Counted from the first letter of the stretch, positions 1-4,853 are shown. The stretch: 7,761 nucleotides of DNA from Bifidobacteriaceae bacterium (GCA_031278675.1 JAITJY010000287.1:1-7761); one strand, 5' to 3'. The notes: generated from the letters alone by a model not told the origin. Translations and numbers: made by a program.

Positions 1-1
1 C

Positions 2-361
2 GGCCAAGCCACCCCGCCCGCTAGCGCCACCCCGGTCGCGAGCCCCACCCCCCCCGCGAGCCCCCCCCCGCCCGCGAGCCCCCCACCCGGCGCGAACCCC
101 CCACCGGCCCGCGGCTACAAAGCATCCCCCGCGCCCCCCCCAGGGGCGGCAACCGAAGCGCCCGCGAACCCGGCACCGGAGCCCGCCACCGGCCCCGGCC
201 GCCCCTCGCGGACCTGGCTGCAGGTGTTGGTCTTCGCGATCGTGGTCGCGATCTGCGTCCTGATCGGCGTGGTGATCCTCAACAAAGTGGGCATCTTGAG
301 CATTGACGTAGACTTAGGCCCTATTTCTCCCCTAGCTGGGCTGGGGGTCCCTAGTCAGTGA
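2..361 (+). CDS. C-terminal end of a Pro/Ala-rich single-pass membrane protein (partial)
   Basis: An uninterrupted frame enters from the left edge and ends at TGA 359-361, giving 119 visible residues. The first ~70 are low-complexity Ala/Pro/Ser/Gly and include a six-residue repeat (ASPTPP, ASPPPP, ASPPPG, ANPPPA). A short basic stretch (GRPSR) precedes one hydrophobic span of about 22 residues starting at the Trp codon at 215, and a short tail ends in GVPSQ. By the positive-inside rule the Pro-rich part is cytoplasmic and the tail is outside. The stop codon overlaps the trxB Shine-Dalgarno, so the two genes are probably co-transcribed and coupled. In actinobacteria the gene before trxB is often a MurJ-associated pseudokinase with a Pro-rich linker, one membrane span and an outer domain, or a sigma/anti-sigma gene. 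The topology fits the pseudokinase, but its outer domain would be missing. That identity is inference. Runs of eight and nine C make the frame sensitive to sequencing error. Confidence 0.6.
   Translation, partial: GQATPPASATPVASPTPPASPPPPASPPPGANPPPARGYKASPAPPPGAATEAPANPAPEPATGPGRPSRTWLQVLVFAIVVAICVLIGVVILNKVGILSIDVDLGPISPLAGLGVPSQ
38..109 (+). repeat. Four in-frame 18-bp repeats encoding a Pro-rich linker
   Basis: GCGAG/GCGAA followed by a C-rich tract recurs at 38, 56, 74 and 92, exactly 18 bp apart. The period is a multiple of three, so each unit adds six residues of the type A-S/N-P-x-P-P. The units differ mainly in third positions and in the length and interruption of the C runs. The likely origin is slippage within a cytoplasmic linker coding sequence. 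Confidence 0.8.
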
Positions 362-371
362 GGAGGGCTGC
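359..371 (+). promoter_or_regulatory. trxB ribosome binding site overlapping the upstream stop codon
   Basis: AGGAGG at 361-366 lies 5 nt before the GTG at 372 and shares its first base with the TGA stop at 359-361. This supports GTG 372 as the trxB start and suggests that ribosomes finishing the upstream gene re-initiate on trxB. Confidence 0.8.
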
Positions 372-1355
372 GTGGAGCAAATCGTCATCATCGGATCTGG
401 TCCGGCCGGCTACACGGCCGCGATCTACGCTGCGCGGGCAGGCTACGAACCGTTGGTCGTGGCCGGCTCGGTGACGGCCGGCGGCAACCTGGTCAACACC
501 ACCGAAGTGGAAAACTTCCCCGGATTCCCCGACGGGATCATGGGGCCCGAACTGATGGAGCGGATGGCCGCGCAGGCCCAGCGTTTCGGGGCGCGTGTCG
601 TGTACGATGACGCCGCCGAAGTCTCGTTGACCGGCCGCGTCAAGCTGGTGCGCACCCTAGGCGGCGAGACCCACGAGGCGGCGGCCGTGATAGTCGCAAC
701 CGGGGCGTCCTACAAGGAACTCGGGCTAGCCGACGAGGCGCGCTTGGCCGGCAAGGGCGTGAGCTATTGCGCCACCTGCGACGGATTCTTCTTCCGGGGC
801 AAGGAAGTAGTCGTGGTGGGCGGCGGCGATTCGGCGATGGAGGAAGCGGTCTTCTTGACCAAATTCGCGACTCGCGTCACAGTGGTACACCGCCGCGGCG
901 AGTTGCGCGCTTCACACATCATGGCACAACGCGCGATGACGCACCCGCAGATTGAGTTCGCCTGGCATTCCATTGTCGGCGCGATCTTGGGAGAAACTAC
1001 CGTGAGTGGCCTGACCTTGGTCGATGTGCGCGACGGCACGTCGCGCCACCTGGACGCCTCCGGTGTTTTTGTGGCCATTGGCCACACCCCGAACTCGGAA
1101 CTATTCCGCGGTCAGCTTGAACTGGATGCGAACGGCTACATTGTGGTCTATGGCCCGCCCGCACCCGACGAGGCCGGCCTGGCCCGCCACCAGGCGACAT
1201 CACTCCCGGGCGTATTCGCCTGCGGCGATGTGGTAGATCGCGTCTACCGCCAGGCGATCACTGCGGCCGGGACCGGCGCCCAAGCTGCGTTGGACGCCCA
1301 GGAGTATCTGGAGGGCGTGGCCGCAGATGCGGCCCTGGCGGCTGCCACAATCTAG
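372..1355 (+). CDS. trxB: Thioredoxin reductase (NADPH), flavoprotein
   Basis: This cytoplasmic FAD enzyme transfers electrons from NADPH through a Cys-Cys pair to thioredoxin. The 327 residues have the expected order: an FAD-binding GSGPAGYTA at residues 8-16, the TEVENFPGF segment at 44-52, ATGA at 109-112, the redox-active CATC at 133-136, the NADPH-binding GGGDSAMEEA at 150-159 with HRR at 173-175, HTPN at 238-241, and the closing FAD motif GDVVDRVYRQAITAAG at 285-300. The length is slightly above the usual 310-320 because of an extra loop around 260-275 and an Ala-rich tail. The GTG start is set by the AGGAGG 5 nt upstream and by the N-terminus matching the family. GGNL (37-40) stands where many members have GGQL or GGAL, a mild variation. 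Its partner trxA follows after 69 nt. Identity is near certain. Confidence 0.97.
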   Translation: MEQIVIIGSGPAGYTAAIYAARAGYEPLVVAGSVTAGGNLVNTTEVENFPGFPDGIMGPELMERMAAQAQRFGARVVYDDAAEVSLTGRVKLVRTLGGETHEAAAVIVATGASYKELGLADEARLAGKGVSYCATCDGFFFRGKEVVVVGGGDSAMEEAVFLTKFATRVTVVHRRGELRASHIMAQRAMTHPQIEFAWHSIVGAILGETTVSGLTLVDVRDGTSRHLDASGVFVAIGHTPNSELFRGQLELDANGYIVVYGPPAPDEAGLARHQATSLPGVFACGDVVDRVYRQAITAAGTGAQAALDAQEYLEGVAADAALAAATI

Positions 1356-1412
1356 CGCCCCGTCCCGCCCAAAACATGAAACCATGGTGTGACCCATAAA
1401 GATGCGTAGAAC

Positions 1413-1424
1413 AAGGAGCAAACT
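1413..1424 (+). promoter_or_regulatory. trxA ribosome binding site
   Basis: AAGGAG at 1413-1418 lies 6 nt before the ATG at 1425 and fixes the start. Its context ACAAGGAGCAA is repeated letter for letter before the aminotransferase gene at 1956-1966. Confidence 0.8.
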
Positions 1425-1751
1425 ATGAGCAATCTAGCTGCCGTGACGGACGCTTCATTCCAAGAAGAGGTCCTGGGCGCCTCAAAACCAGTCCTGGTGG
1501 ACTTTTGGGCGCCGTGGTGCGGCCCGTGCCGCCAGCTCACGCCGATCGTGGAAGAGTTGGCCACCGAAAACAGCGACAAGATGAAATTCGTGGCGTTGAA
1601 CACCGACGAGAACCCGCTCACCACCCAGGCCGCAGCGATCGTGTCGATCCCAACCTTGAATGTCTATCAGGGCGGGGTGCTGGTCAAGTCCATCGTTGGT
1701 GGCAAACCCAAGTCGCTGCTCGCTGCGGATCTCGCCGAGTTCATCGGCTGA
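1425..1751 (+). CDS. trxA: Thioredoxin
   Basis: A small cytoplasmic protein disulfide reductase that is recharged by TrxB and reduces ribonucleotide reductase, peroxiredoxins and other targets. The 108 residues are the standard size and the numbering coincides with E. coli thioredoxin: buried Asp26, the WCGPC active site at 31-35 (Cys32 and Cys35), Pro40, and the cis-proline Pro76 in SIPT. The motif VLVDFWAPWCGPC spans 23-35, and GG pairs lie at about 82-83 and 92-93. The start ATG has a good Shine-Dalgarno 6 nt upstream. The gene follows trxB in the same direction, the usual arrangement for a functional reductase/thioredoxin pair. The 69-nt gap after trxB shows no clear terminator or promoter, so they are probably co-transcribed. 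No key residue is missing. Confidence 0.97.
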   Translation: MSNLAAVTDASFQEEVLGASKPVLVDFWAPWCGPCRQLTPIVEELATENSDKMKFVALNTDENPLTTQAAAIVSIPTLNVYQGGVLVKSIVGGKPKSLLAADLAEFIG

Positions 1752-1757
1752 CCTGCC

Positions 1758-1802
1758 GCAAGTAGTGCAAGTAGTGCAAGTAGTGCAAGCAGTGCAACTC
1801 GC
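1758..1802 (+). repeat. 9-bp tandem repeat, block A (GCAAGTAGT type)
   Basis: Starting 6 nt after the trxA stop are three perfect copies of GCAAGTAGT (1758, 1767, 1776), a one-base variant GCAAGCAGT (1785) and a half-matching fifth unit GCAACTCGC (1794). The period is exactly 9 bp. The GCAA core is shared with block B at 1828-1953 and with the 13-bp array after the aminotransferase gene. Confidence 0.9.
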
Positions 1803-1827
1803 ACAGCTCACGCGGCCAACCGGCCAG

Positions 1828-1953
1828 CACAACCAACGCAACTATCGCACCTAACGCACCTAACGCACCTAACGCAAACAACACAACTATCGCAAGCAAC
1901 GCCAATAGCGCAAGCAACGTAAACAGCGCAAGCAACGTAAACAGCGCAGCCAA
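1828..1953 (+). repeat. 9-bp degenerate tandem repeat, block B (CGCAAGCAA type)
   Basis: Fourteen consecutive 9-bp units run without a gap. From 1837 every unit begins with CGCA or a close variant at strict 9-bp spacing (1837, 1846, 1855 and so on to 1945). CGCACCTAA occurs three times in a row (1846, 1855, 1864). CGCAAGCAA then alternates with CGTAAACAG (1909, 1918, 1927, 1936), forming an 18-bp higher-order unit. The next two 9-bp steps are the aminotransferase Shine-Dalgarno (TACAAGGAG, 1954-1962) and CAACTG plus the ATG, so the array runs in phase into the translation start. In-frame stops at 1861, 1870 and 1906 exclude it from the aminotransferase protein. Confidence 0.92.
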
Positions 1954-1956
1954 TAC

Positions 1957-1968
1957 AAGGAGCAACTG
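1957..1968 (+). promoter_or_regulatory. Aminotransferase ribosome binding site
   Basis: AAGGAG at 1957-1962 lies 6 nt before the ATG at 1969 and decides that start. It is embedded in phase at the end of the 9-bp array. Confidence 0.8.
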
Positions 1969-3273
1969 ATGCCTGCACGCCCGCCCGGAGGTGGTACACG
2001 CCTAGACCCGTGGTTCGGCGCCTACGCCGCCCGGACCCATGGGCTGAAGGTCTCTGAGACCAGGGCACTGTTCGCGGTGGCCTCCCGGCCAGAGGTGGTC
2101 TCCTTGGCCGGCGGGATGCCGTTCCTGGACGCCTTGCCGATCGACATCATCGCCAAAGTGACAGCAGAGTTACTGGCCACCCAGGGAACTGTCGCACTTC
2201 AGTACGGCAACGGCCAAGGCCACCCACGGCTGCGTGAACAGATCACCGAGGTGATGGCCGCCGAATCGGTCCACGCCCACCCGGACGATGTCGTGGTGAC
2301 CACCGGTTCGCAGCAGGCCCTGGATCTGGTGACGCGCGTCTTCGTGGACCCCGGGGACGTGGTCTTGGCTGAGTCGCCCAGCTATGTTGGGGCCCTGTCA
2401 GTGTTCAAGTCCTACCAGGCCTGGGTGGAACACGTCCCAATGGACGCCGACGGGTTGGTTCCAGCGGCGCTGAGCGAAGCCATTGAGCGGGCGAAACGGG
2501 CGGGGCGACGCATCAAGTTCCTCTACACCGTGCCCAGTTTCCACAATCCGGCCGGAGTCACCCAACCCCTTGAGCGCCGCGCACAAGTGCTGGACATCTG
2601 CAAGAACGCAGGCATCTTGGTGGTGGAAGACAACCCGTACGGGATGTTGGCCTTCGACGGGACCGTCACACCAGCGATCCGTTCCTTAGATGAGGACGGA
2701 GTGGTCTATTTGGGATCATTCTCGAAGACCTTCGCCCCGGGCTACCGCACTGGTTGGGCCGTGGCGCCACACGCTGTCCGCGAAAAACTGGTGCTCGCCA
2801 GCGAAGCCTCCATCCTGTGCCCGTCGCAGGCGTCCCAGTTGTCCATCGCCGCGTACCTCGAAAACTGCGACTGGCTGGCCCAGATCGACGTCTACCGGCT
2901 GGTCTACCAGGAACGGTGCGCGGCGATGCTCGCCGCCCTCGCGGAGTACATGCCCGAATGCAGTTGGACCGTCCCGCGCGGCGGTTTCTACACCTGGGTC
3001 AGCGTCCCGGACGGCATCAACACCAAGACCATGCTGCCGCGCGCCACCACCGCCCTGGTCGCCTACGTCTCCGGCACCGCCTTCTATGCGGACGGTCAAG
3101 GTTCCGGACAGATGCGACTGTCGTTTTGCTATCCCACCCCGGAGCGCATTAGGGAGGGCGTGCGGCGCCTCGGCGGCGTCCTCGCCCAGGAGATCGAGTT
3201 GGTCAACCTGTTCGGTCCGCAAGGCGGCCGCAACGCCGAGGACGTCCAAAACCCGGCCCCTGACCTGGCGTAA
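1969..3273 (+). CDS. PLP-dependent aminotransferase, class I/II, 2-aminoadipate/MocR-like subfamily
   Basis: A 434-residue fold-type-I pyridoxal-phosphate enzyme that moves an amino group between an amino acid and a 2-oxo acid in the cytoplasm. Visible landmarks are SLAGGMP at 45-51, YGNGQGHPRLRE at 79-90, TTGSQQALDL at 111-120 (cofactor phosphate region), HNPAG at 192-196, EDNPYG at 220-225 with Asp221 facing the pyridine nitrogen, the Schiff-base Lys253 in GSFSKTFAPGYRTGW, and the carboxylate-binding Arg383 in MRLSFCYPTPERIREGVRRL. It resembles LysN-type 2-aminoadipate aminotransferases and the catalytic half of MocR regulators, but has no GntR-type DNA-binding domain. The N-terminus is a short Pro/Gly-rich tail. 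The substrate cannot be read from the sequence. It lies 217 nt after trxA and 295 nt before the ligase gene, both gaps being repeat-filled. Family certain, function open. Confidence 0.92.
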   Translation: MPARPPGGGTRLDPWFGAYAARTHGLKVSETRALFAVASRPEVVSLAGGMPFLDALPIDIIAKVTAELLATQGTVALQYGNGQGHPRLREQITEVMAAESVHAHPDDVVVTTGSQQALDLVTRVFVDPGDVVLAESPSYVGALSVFKSYQAWVEHVPMDADGLVPAALSEAIERAKRAGRRIKFLYTVPSFHNPAGVTQPLERRAQVLDICKNAGILVVEDNPYGMLAFDGTVTPAIRSLDEDGVVYLGSFSKTFAPGYRTGWAVAPHAVREKLVLASEASILCPSQASQLSIAAYLENCDWLAQIDVYRLVYQERCAAMLAALAEYMPECSWTVPRGGFYTWVSVPDGINTKTMLPRATTALVAYVSGTAFYADGQGSGQMRLSFCYPTPERIREGVRRLGGVLAQEIELVNLFGPQGGRNAEDVQNPAPDLA

Positions 3274-3290
3274 CGGGGGCTGGGATGGGA

Positions 3291-3438
3291 GCGGTCGGCA
3301 TCGGGCAACGGCGCGCCGGCGGACAACGCAACCGGGCAACGCAACCGGACGGCGCAACCGGACGGCGGTCGGCATCGGGCAACGGCACGGCGGCGGACAA
3401 CGCAACCGGACGGCGCAACCGGACGGCGCAACCGGACG
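3291..3438 (+). repeat. Two tandem copies of a 74-bp unit
   Basis: The segment 3291-3364 is repeated directly at 3365-3438 with 69 of 74 bases identical; differences are at 3313, 3316, 3336, 3338 and 3339 of the first copy. Each copy starts with GCGGTCGGCATCGGGCAACG and ends in 13-bp GCAACCGGACGGC-type units. A shortened third copy appears to begin at 3439 (GCGGCGGGCAACG), consistent with an internal deletion. The first copy starts 17 nt after the aminotransferase stop codon. Confidence 0.88.
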
Positions 3439-3528
3439 GCGGCGGGCAACGCAACCGGACGGCGCAACCAAACCACGCAAACAAACCACCCAAACAAACC
3501 ACCCAAACAAACCACCCAACCGGGGAGG
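3402..3528 (+). repeat. 13-bp tandem repeat array
   Basis: GCAACC recurs at 3402, 3415 and 3428 (13-bp steps). After a 23-bp step it resumes at 3451, 3464, 3477, 3490, 3503 and 3516, again 13 bp apart. The early units read GCAACCGGACGGC, and the same spacing is seen upstream at 3328, 3341 and 3354. The late units turn into an A/C-only form, with CCAAACAAACCAC twice perfectly at 3490 and 3503. The last unit runs into CCGGGGAGG. The period is not a multiple of three, so it drifts through all reading frames, which argues against coding. Confidence 0.9.
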
Positions 3529-3551
3529 AAAATAGGGTGGCAAGACCGAGC

Positions 3552-3572
3552 ATGAGGAGTGATTTACCGTGA
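3552..3572 (+). promoter_or_regulatory. Ligase ribosome binding site with overlapping six-codon frame
   Basis: GAGGAG at 3554-3559 lies 9 nt before the GTG at 3569 and supports that start. The same stretch contains ATG (3552) followed by five codons (MRSDLP) and a TGA at 3570-3572, which overlaps the ligase start as GTGA. This could act in translational coupling, but the ATG has no good ribosome binding site of its own and may be chance. Confidence 0.55.
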
Positions 3573-4516
3573 AAGTGCTGGTACTGGCCGGAGGTTTGAG
3601 CCACGAACGGGATGTGTCGCTGCGGAGCGGGCGGCGCGTGGCGGAGGCGCTGCGCACCGCCGGGGTCGAGGTGATCGAAGCGGACCTGGACGCGCGGCTG
3701 CTCGCCACGTTGGCCGGGGCACAAGTGGACCTGGTTTGGCCGCTGCTGCACGGCGCGCAAGGCGAGGACGGTTCGGTGCGTGACGTGCTGGAACTGCTCG
3801 ATTTGCCGTACCTCGGGTCTGATCCGCGGGCGTCGCGGACCGCCTGGAACAAGGCCGTCGCCAAGACCTTGATGCGCCGCGCCGGGGCCGCCACCCCGAA
3901 TTATGTGACGTTCCCGCAAGCCCTGTTCCGCGAATTGGGGGCGCAGGGGCTGATGGCGCTGGTCACGGACAAACTCGGCACGGATTTGGTGGTCAAACCG
4001 CTGTACGGCGGCTCGGCCTTGGGGGTCACCCACGTGACGGCGGCCGAGGCCCTGCCCGGCGCCATGATGGATTGTTTCGCGTACGGCGATATCGCGTTGA
4101 TCGAGCAGGCCGCCCACGGCACCGAGTTGGCCGTCTCGGTGGTGGACCTCGGGCCCGGCCCGCTCGCCTTGCCCGCCGTCGAATTGGTCGTGGACGGCCC
4201 CTATGATTACGACGCCCGCTACAACCCGGGACGCACCGAGTTTTTCACCCCGGCCCGCTTGGCTCCCCCATTGGCCGATGCCGCCGCCTCGCTCGCCCTG
4301 TTGGCCCACGAAACGTTGGGGCTGGCCCGGATTTCTAGGACCGACATGATCTTAGATAGCGCCGGTGTGCCCTGGTTCCTTGAGGTCAACGTCGCCCCCG
4401 GCATGCAGGAGACTTCGCTCCTGCCTCAGGCCGCCTTGGGTGCCGGGTGGGAGTTGCCTCAGCTCTACCGCGCATTGGCGGAGGCCTCGGTCGCGGCCCC
4501 GCCCTCGCCCGCCTGA
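3569..4516 (+). CDS. D-alanine-D-alanine ligase family protein (ATP-grasp)
   Basis: A 315-residue ATP-grasp ligase, related to the enzyme that joins two D-alanines for peptidoglycan precursors using ATP and Mg2+. Motifs in family order: GGLSHERDVSLRSG at 8-21 with the substrate-contacting Glu13, LHGAQGEDG at 60-68, ATP-binding VKP at 142-144, the Gly-rich loop GGSALG at 147-152, the YDYDARYNPG region near 212-221, RTD at 257-259 and EVNVAPGMQETSLLP at 272-286. Asp259, Glu272 and Asn274 are the expected Mg ligands. It is shorter than the ~350-370-residue main Ddl of actinobacteria and lacks some of its inserts. It may be a paralogue with a different partner specificity rather than the essential Ddl, so no gene symbol is given. 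It starts at GTG and follows the aminotransferase gene in the same direction. An operon is likely but not proven, given the 295-nt repeat-filled gap. Confidence 0.87.
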   Translation: MKVLVLAGGLSHERDVSLRSGRRVAEALRTAGVEVIEADLDARLLATLAGAQVDLVWPLLHGAQGEDGSVRDVLELLDLPYLGSDPRASRTAWNKAVAKTLMRRAGAATPNYVTFPQALFRELGAQGLMALVTDKLGTDLVVKPLYGGSALGVTHVTAAEALPGAMMDCFAYGDIALIEQAAHGTELAVSVVDLGPGPLALPAVELVVDGPYDYDARYNPGRTEFFTPARLAPPLADAAASLALLAHETLGLARISRTDMILDSAGVPWFLEVNVAPGMQETSLLPQAALGAGWELPQLYRALAEASVAAPPSPA

Positions 4517-4520
4517 CGCT

Positions 4521-4535
4521 CCGTCCGGCGGACGG
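4521..4535 (+). terminator. Small hairpin after the ligase gene
   Basis: CCGTCC-GGC-GGACGG forms a 6-bp GC-rich stem with a 3-nt loop, 4 nt after the stop codon. A short T run (CTTTA) follows 5 nt later rather than directly. A weak intrinsic terminator is possible. Confidence 0.4.
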
Positions 4536-4720
4536 CAGGGCTTTAGCCTGGATCCACCGATGACCGCCGCAGGGAAGCGCCAGACGGGTGCAATGAGCGT
4601 TCCTGGCCGACGATGGCTACCCGGTTGGCCTGCCCGGTGGCCTGCCCGGCTGGTCAGGGGCGTCCAGGGTGGCTAGCTGGCGAGCGGCGCCGTAGGCGAG
4701 GATCGGTGGATCGCGGTTTA

Positions 4721-4751
4721 GGTAGGGCAAGGGCCTGGCCCTTGCCCTACC
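4721..4751. terminator. 31-nt perfect palindrome, candidate bidirectional terminator
   Basis: GGTAGGGCAAGGGC and its exact reverse complement are separated by three bases (CTG), giving a 14-bp perfect stem with a minimal loop. Counted as DNA, 15 bases on each side of the central T are complementary. It lies between the two convergent transcripts and works identically from either strand. Neither side has a T tract, as is common for actinobacterial terminators, so strength cannot be judged. Confidence 0.65.
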
Positions 4752-4821
4752 AAAGCTGCTGCGGTCTTTCCGGTGGAGGTTGCCGAACTCTGGTCGGTTG
4801 AGCAGGGGCCAGGCCCGCCTT

Positions 4822-4844
4822 GGCCCGGGAGTTGTGCCCGGGCC
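4822..4844 (-). terminator. Inverted repeat after aceB
   Basis: GGCCCGGG (4822-4829) and CCCGGGCC (4837-4844) form an 8-bp all-GC stem with a 7-nt loop, starting 9 nt beyond the aceB stop in the direction of aceB transcription. There is no T tract. It may act as a first stop or as a 3'-end stabiliser ahead of the palindrome at 4721-4751. Confidence 0.5.
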
Positions 4845-4853
4845 GGCCTCGGG

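Larger units (their letters stand above)
4517..4853. other. 337-nt intergenic region between convergent genes
   Basis: No convincing gene is visible: the short open frames on either strand lack family motifs and good ribosome binding sites. The stretch holds a small GC hairpin just after the ligase stop (4521-4535), two tandem 12-bp GGCCTGCCCGGT/C units (4627-4650), an 11-bp inverted repeat pair (4551-4561 with 4702-4712), a perfect 31-nt palindrome (4721-4751) and an 8-bp inverted repeat just beyond the aceB stop (4822-4844). Both flanking genes point into it, so its main expected job is transcription termination. Confidence 0.7.

Noticed and set aside
1741..1965. Minus-strand open frame of 74 codons with a very hydrophobic Leu/Ala/Val stretch across the 9-bp arrays
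   Set aside because: It is antisense to the repeats, where TTG/TGC-type codons appear automatically. The 9-bp period keeps any frame open. It needs a TTG start and has no visible ribosome binding site.
1758..3528. 9-bp and 13-bp repeats as replication-origin 9-mers and 13-mers, iterons or a CRISPR array
   Set aside because: The units do not resemble DnaA boxes (TTATNCACA) and are not AT-rich. There are no spacers of constant length and no cas or replication gene nearby. The matching numbers 9 and 13 are coincidence.
2690..3535. 281-codon plus-strand frame overlapping the aminotransferase gene and running through the 13-bp array
   Set aside because: It is an alternative frame of a clearly conserved aminotransferase, extended by the T-free stretch that cannot contain stops. 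It shows no family motifs.
4031..4036. CACGTG core as in a parS centromere site, of interest because of the expected par locus
   Set aside because: The flanks do not match the TGTTTCACGTGAAACA consensus, and it lies inside the ligase coding sequence.
2716..4309. Long minus-strand frames (392 and 368 codons) across the repeat gap and the flanking genes
   Set aside because: They are antisense shadows of the aminotransferase and ligase genes, bridged by the T-free block. They show no coherent domain.
4365..4801. Short plus-strand frames in the gap after the ligase gene
   Set aside because: One starts inside the ligase gene in another frame and the other has Arg/Gly/Pro-rich noise composition. 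Neither has a good ribosome binding site.
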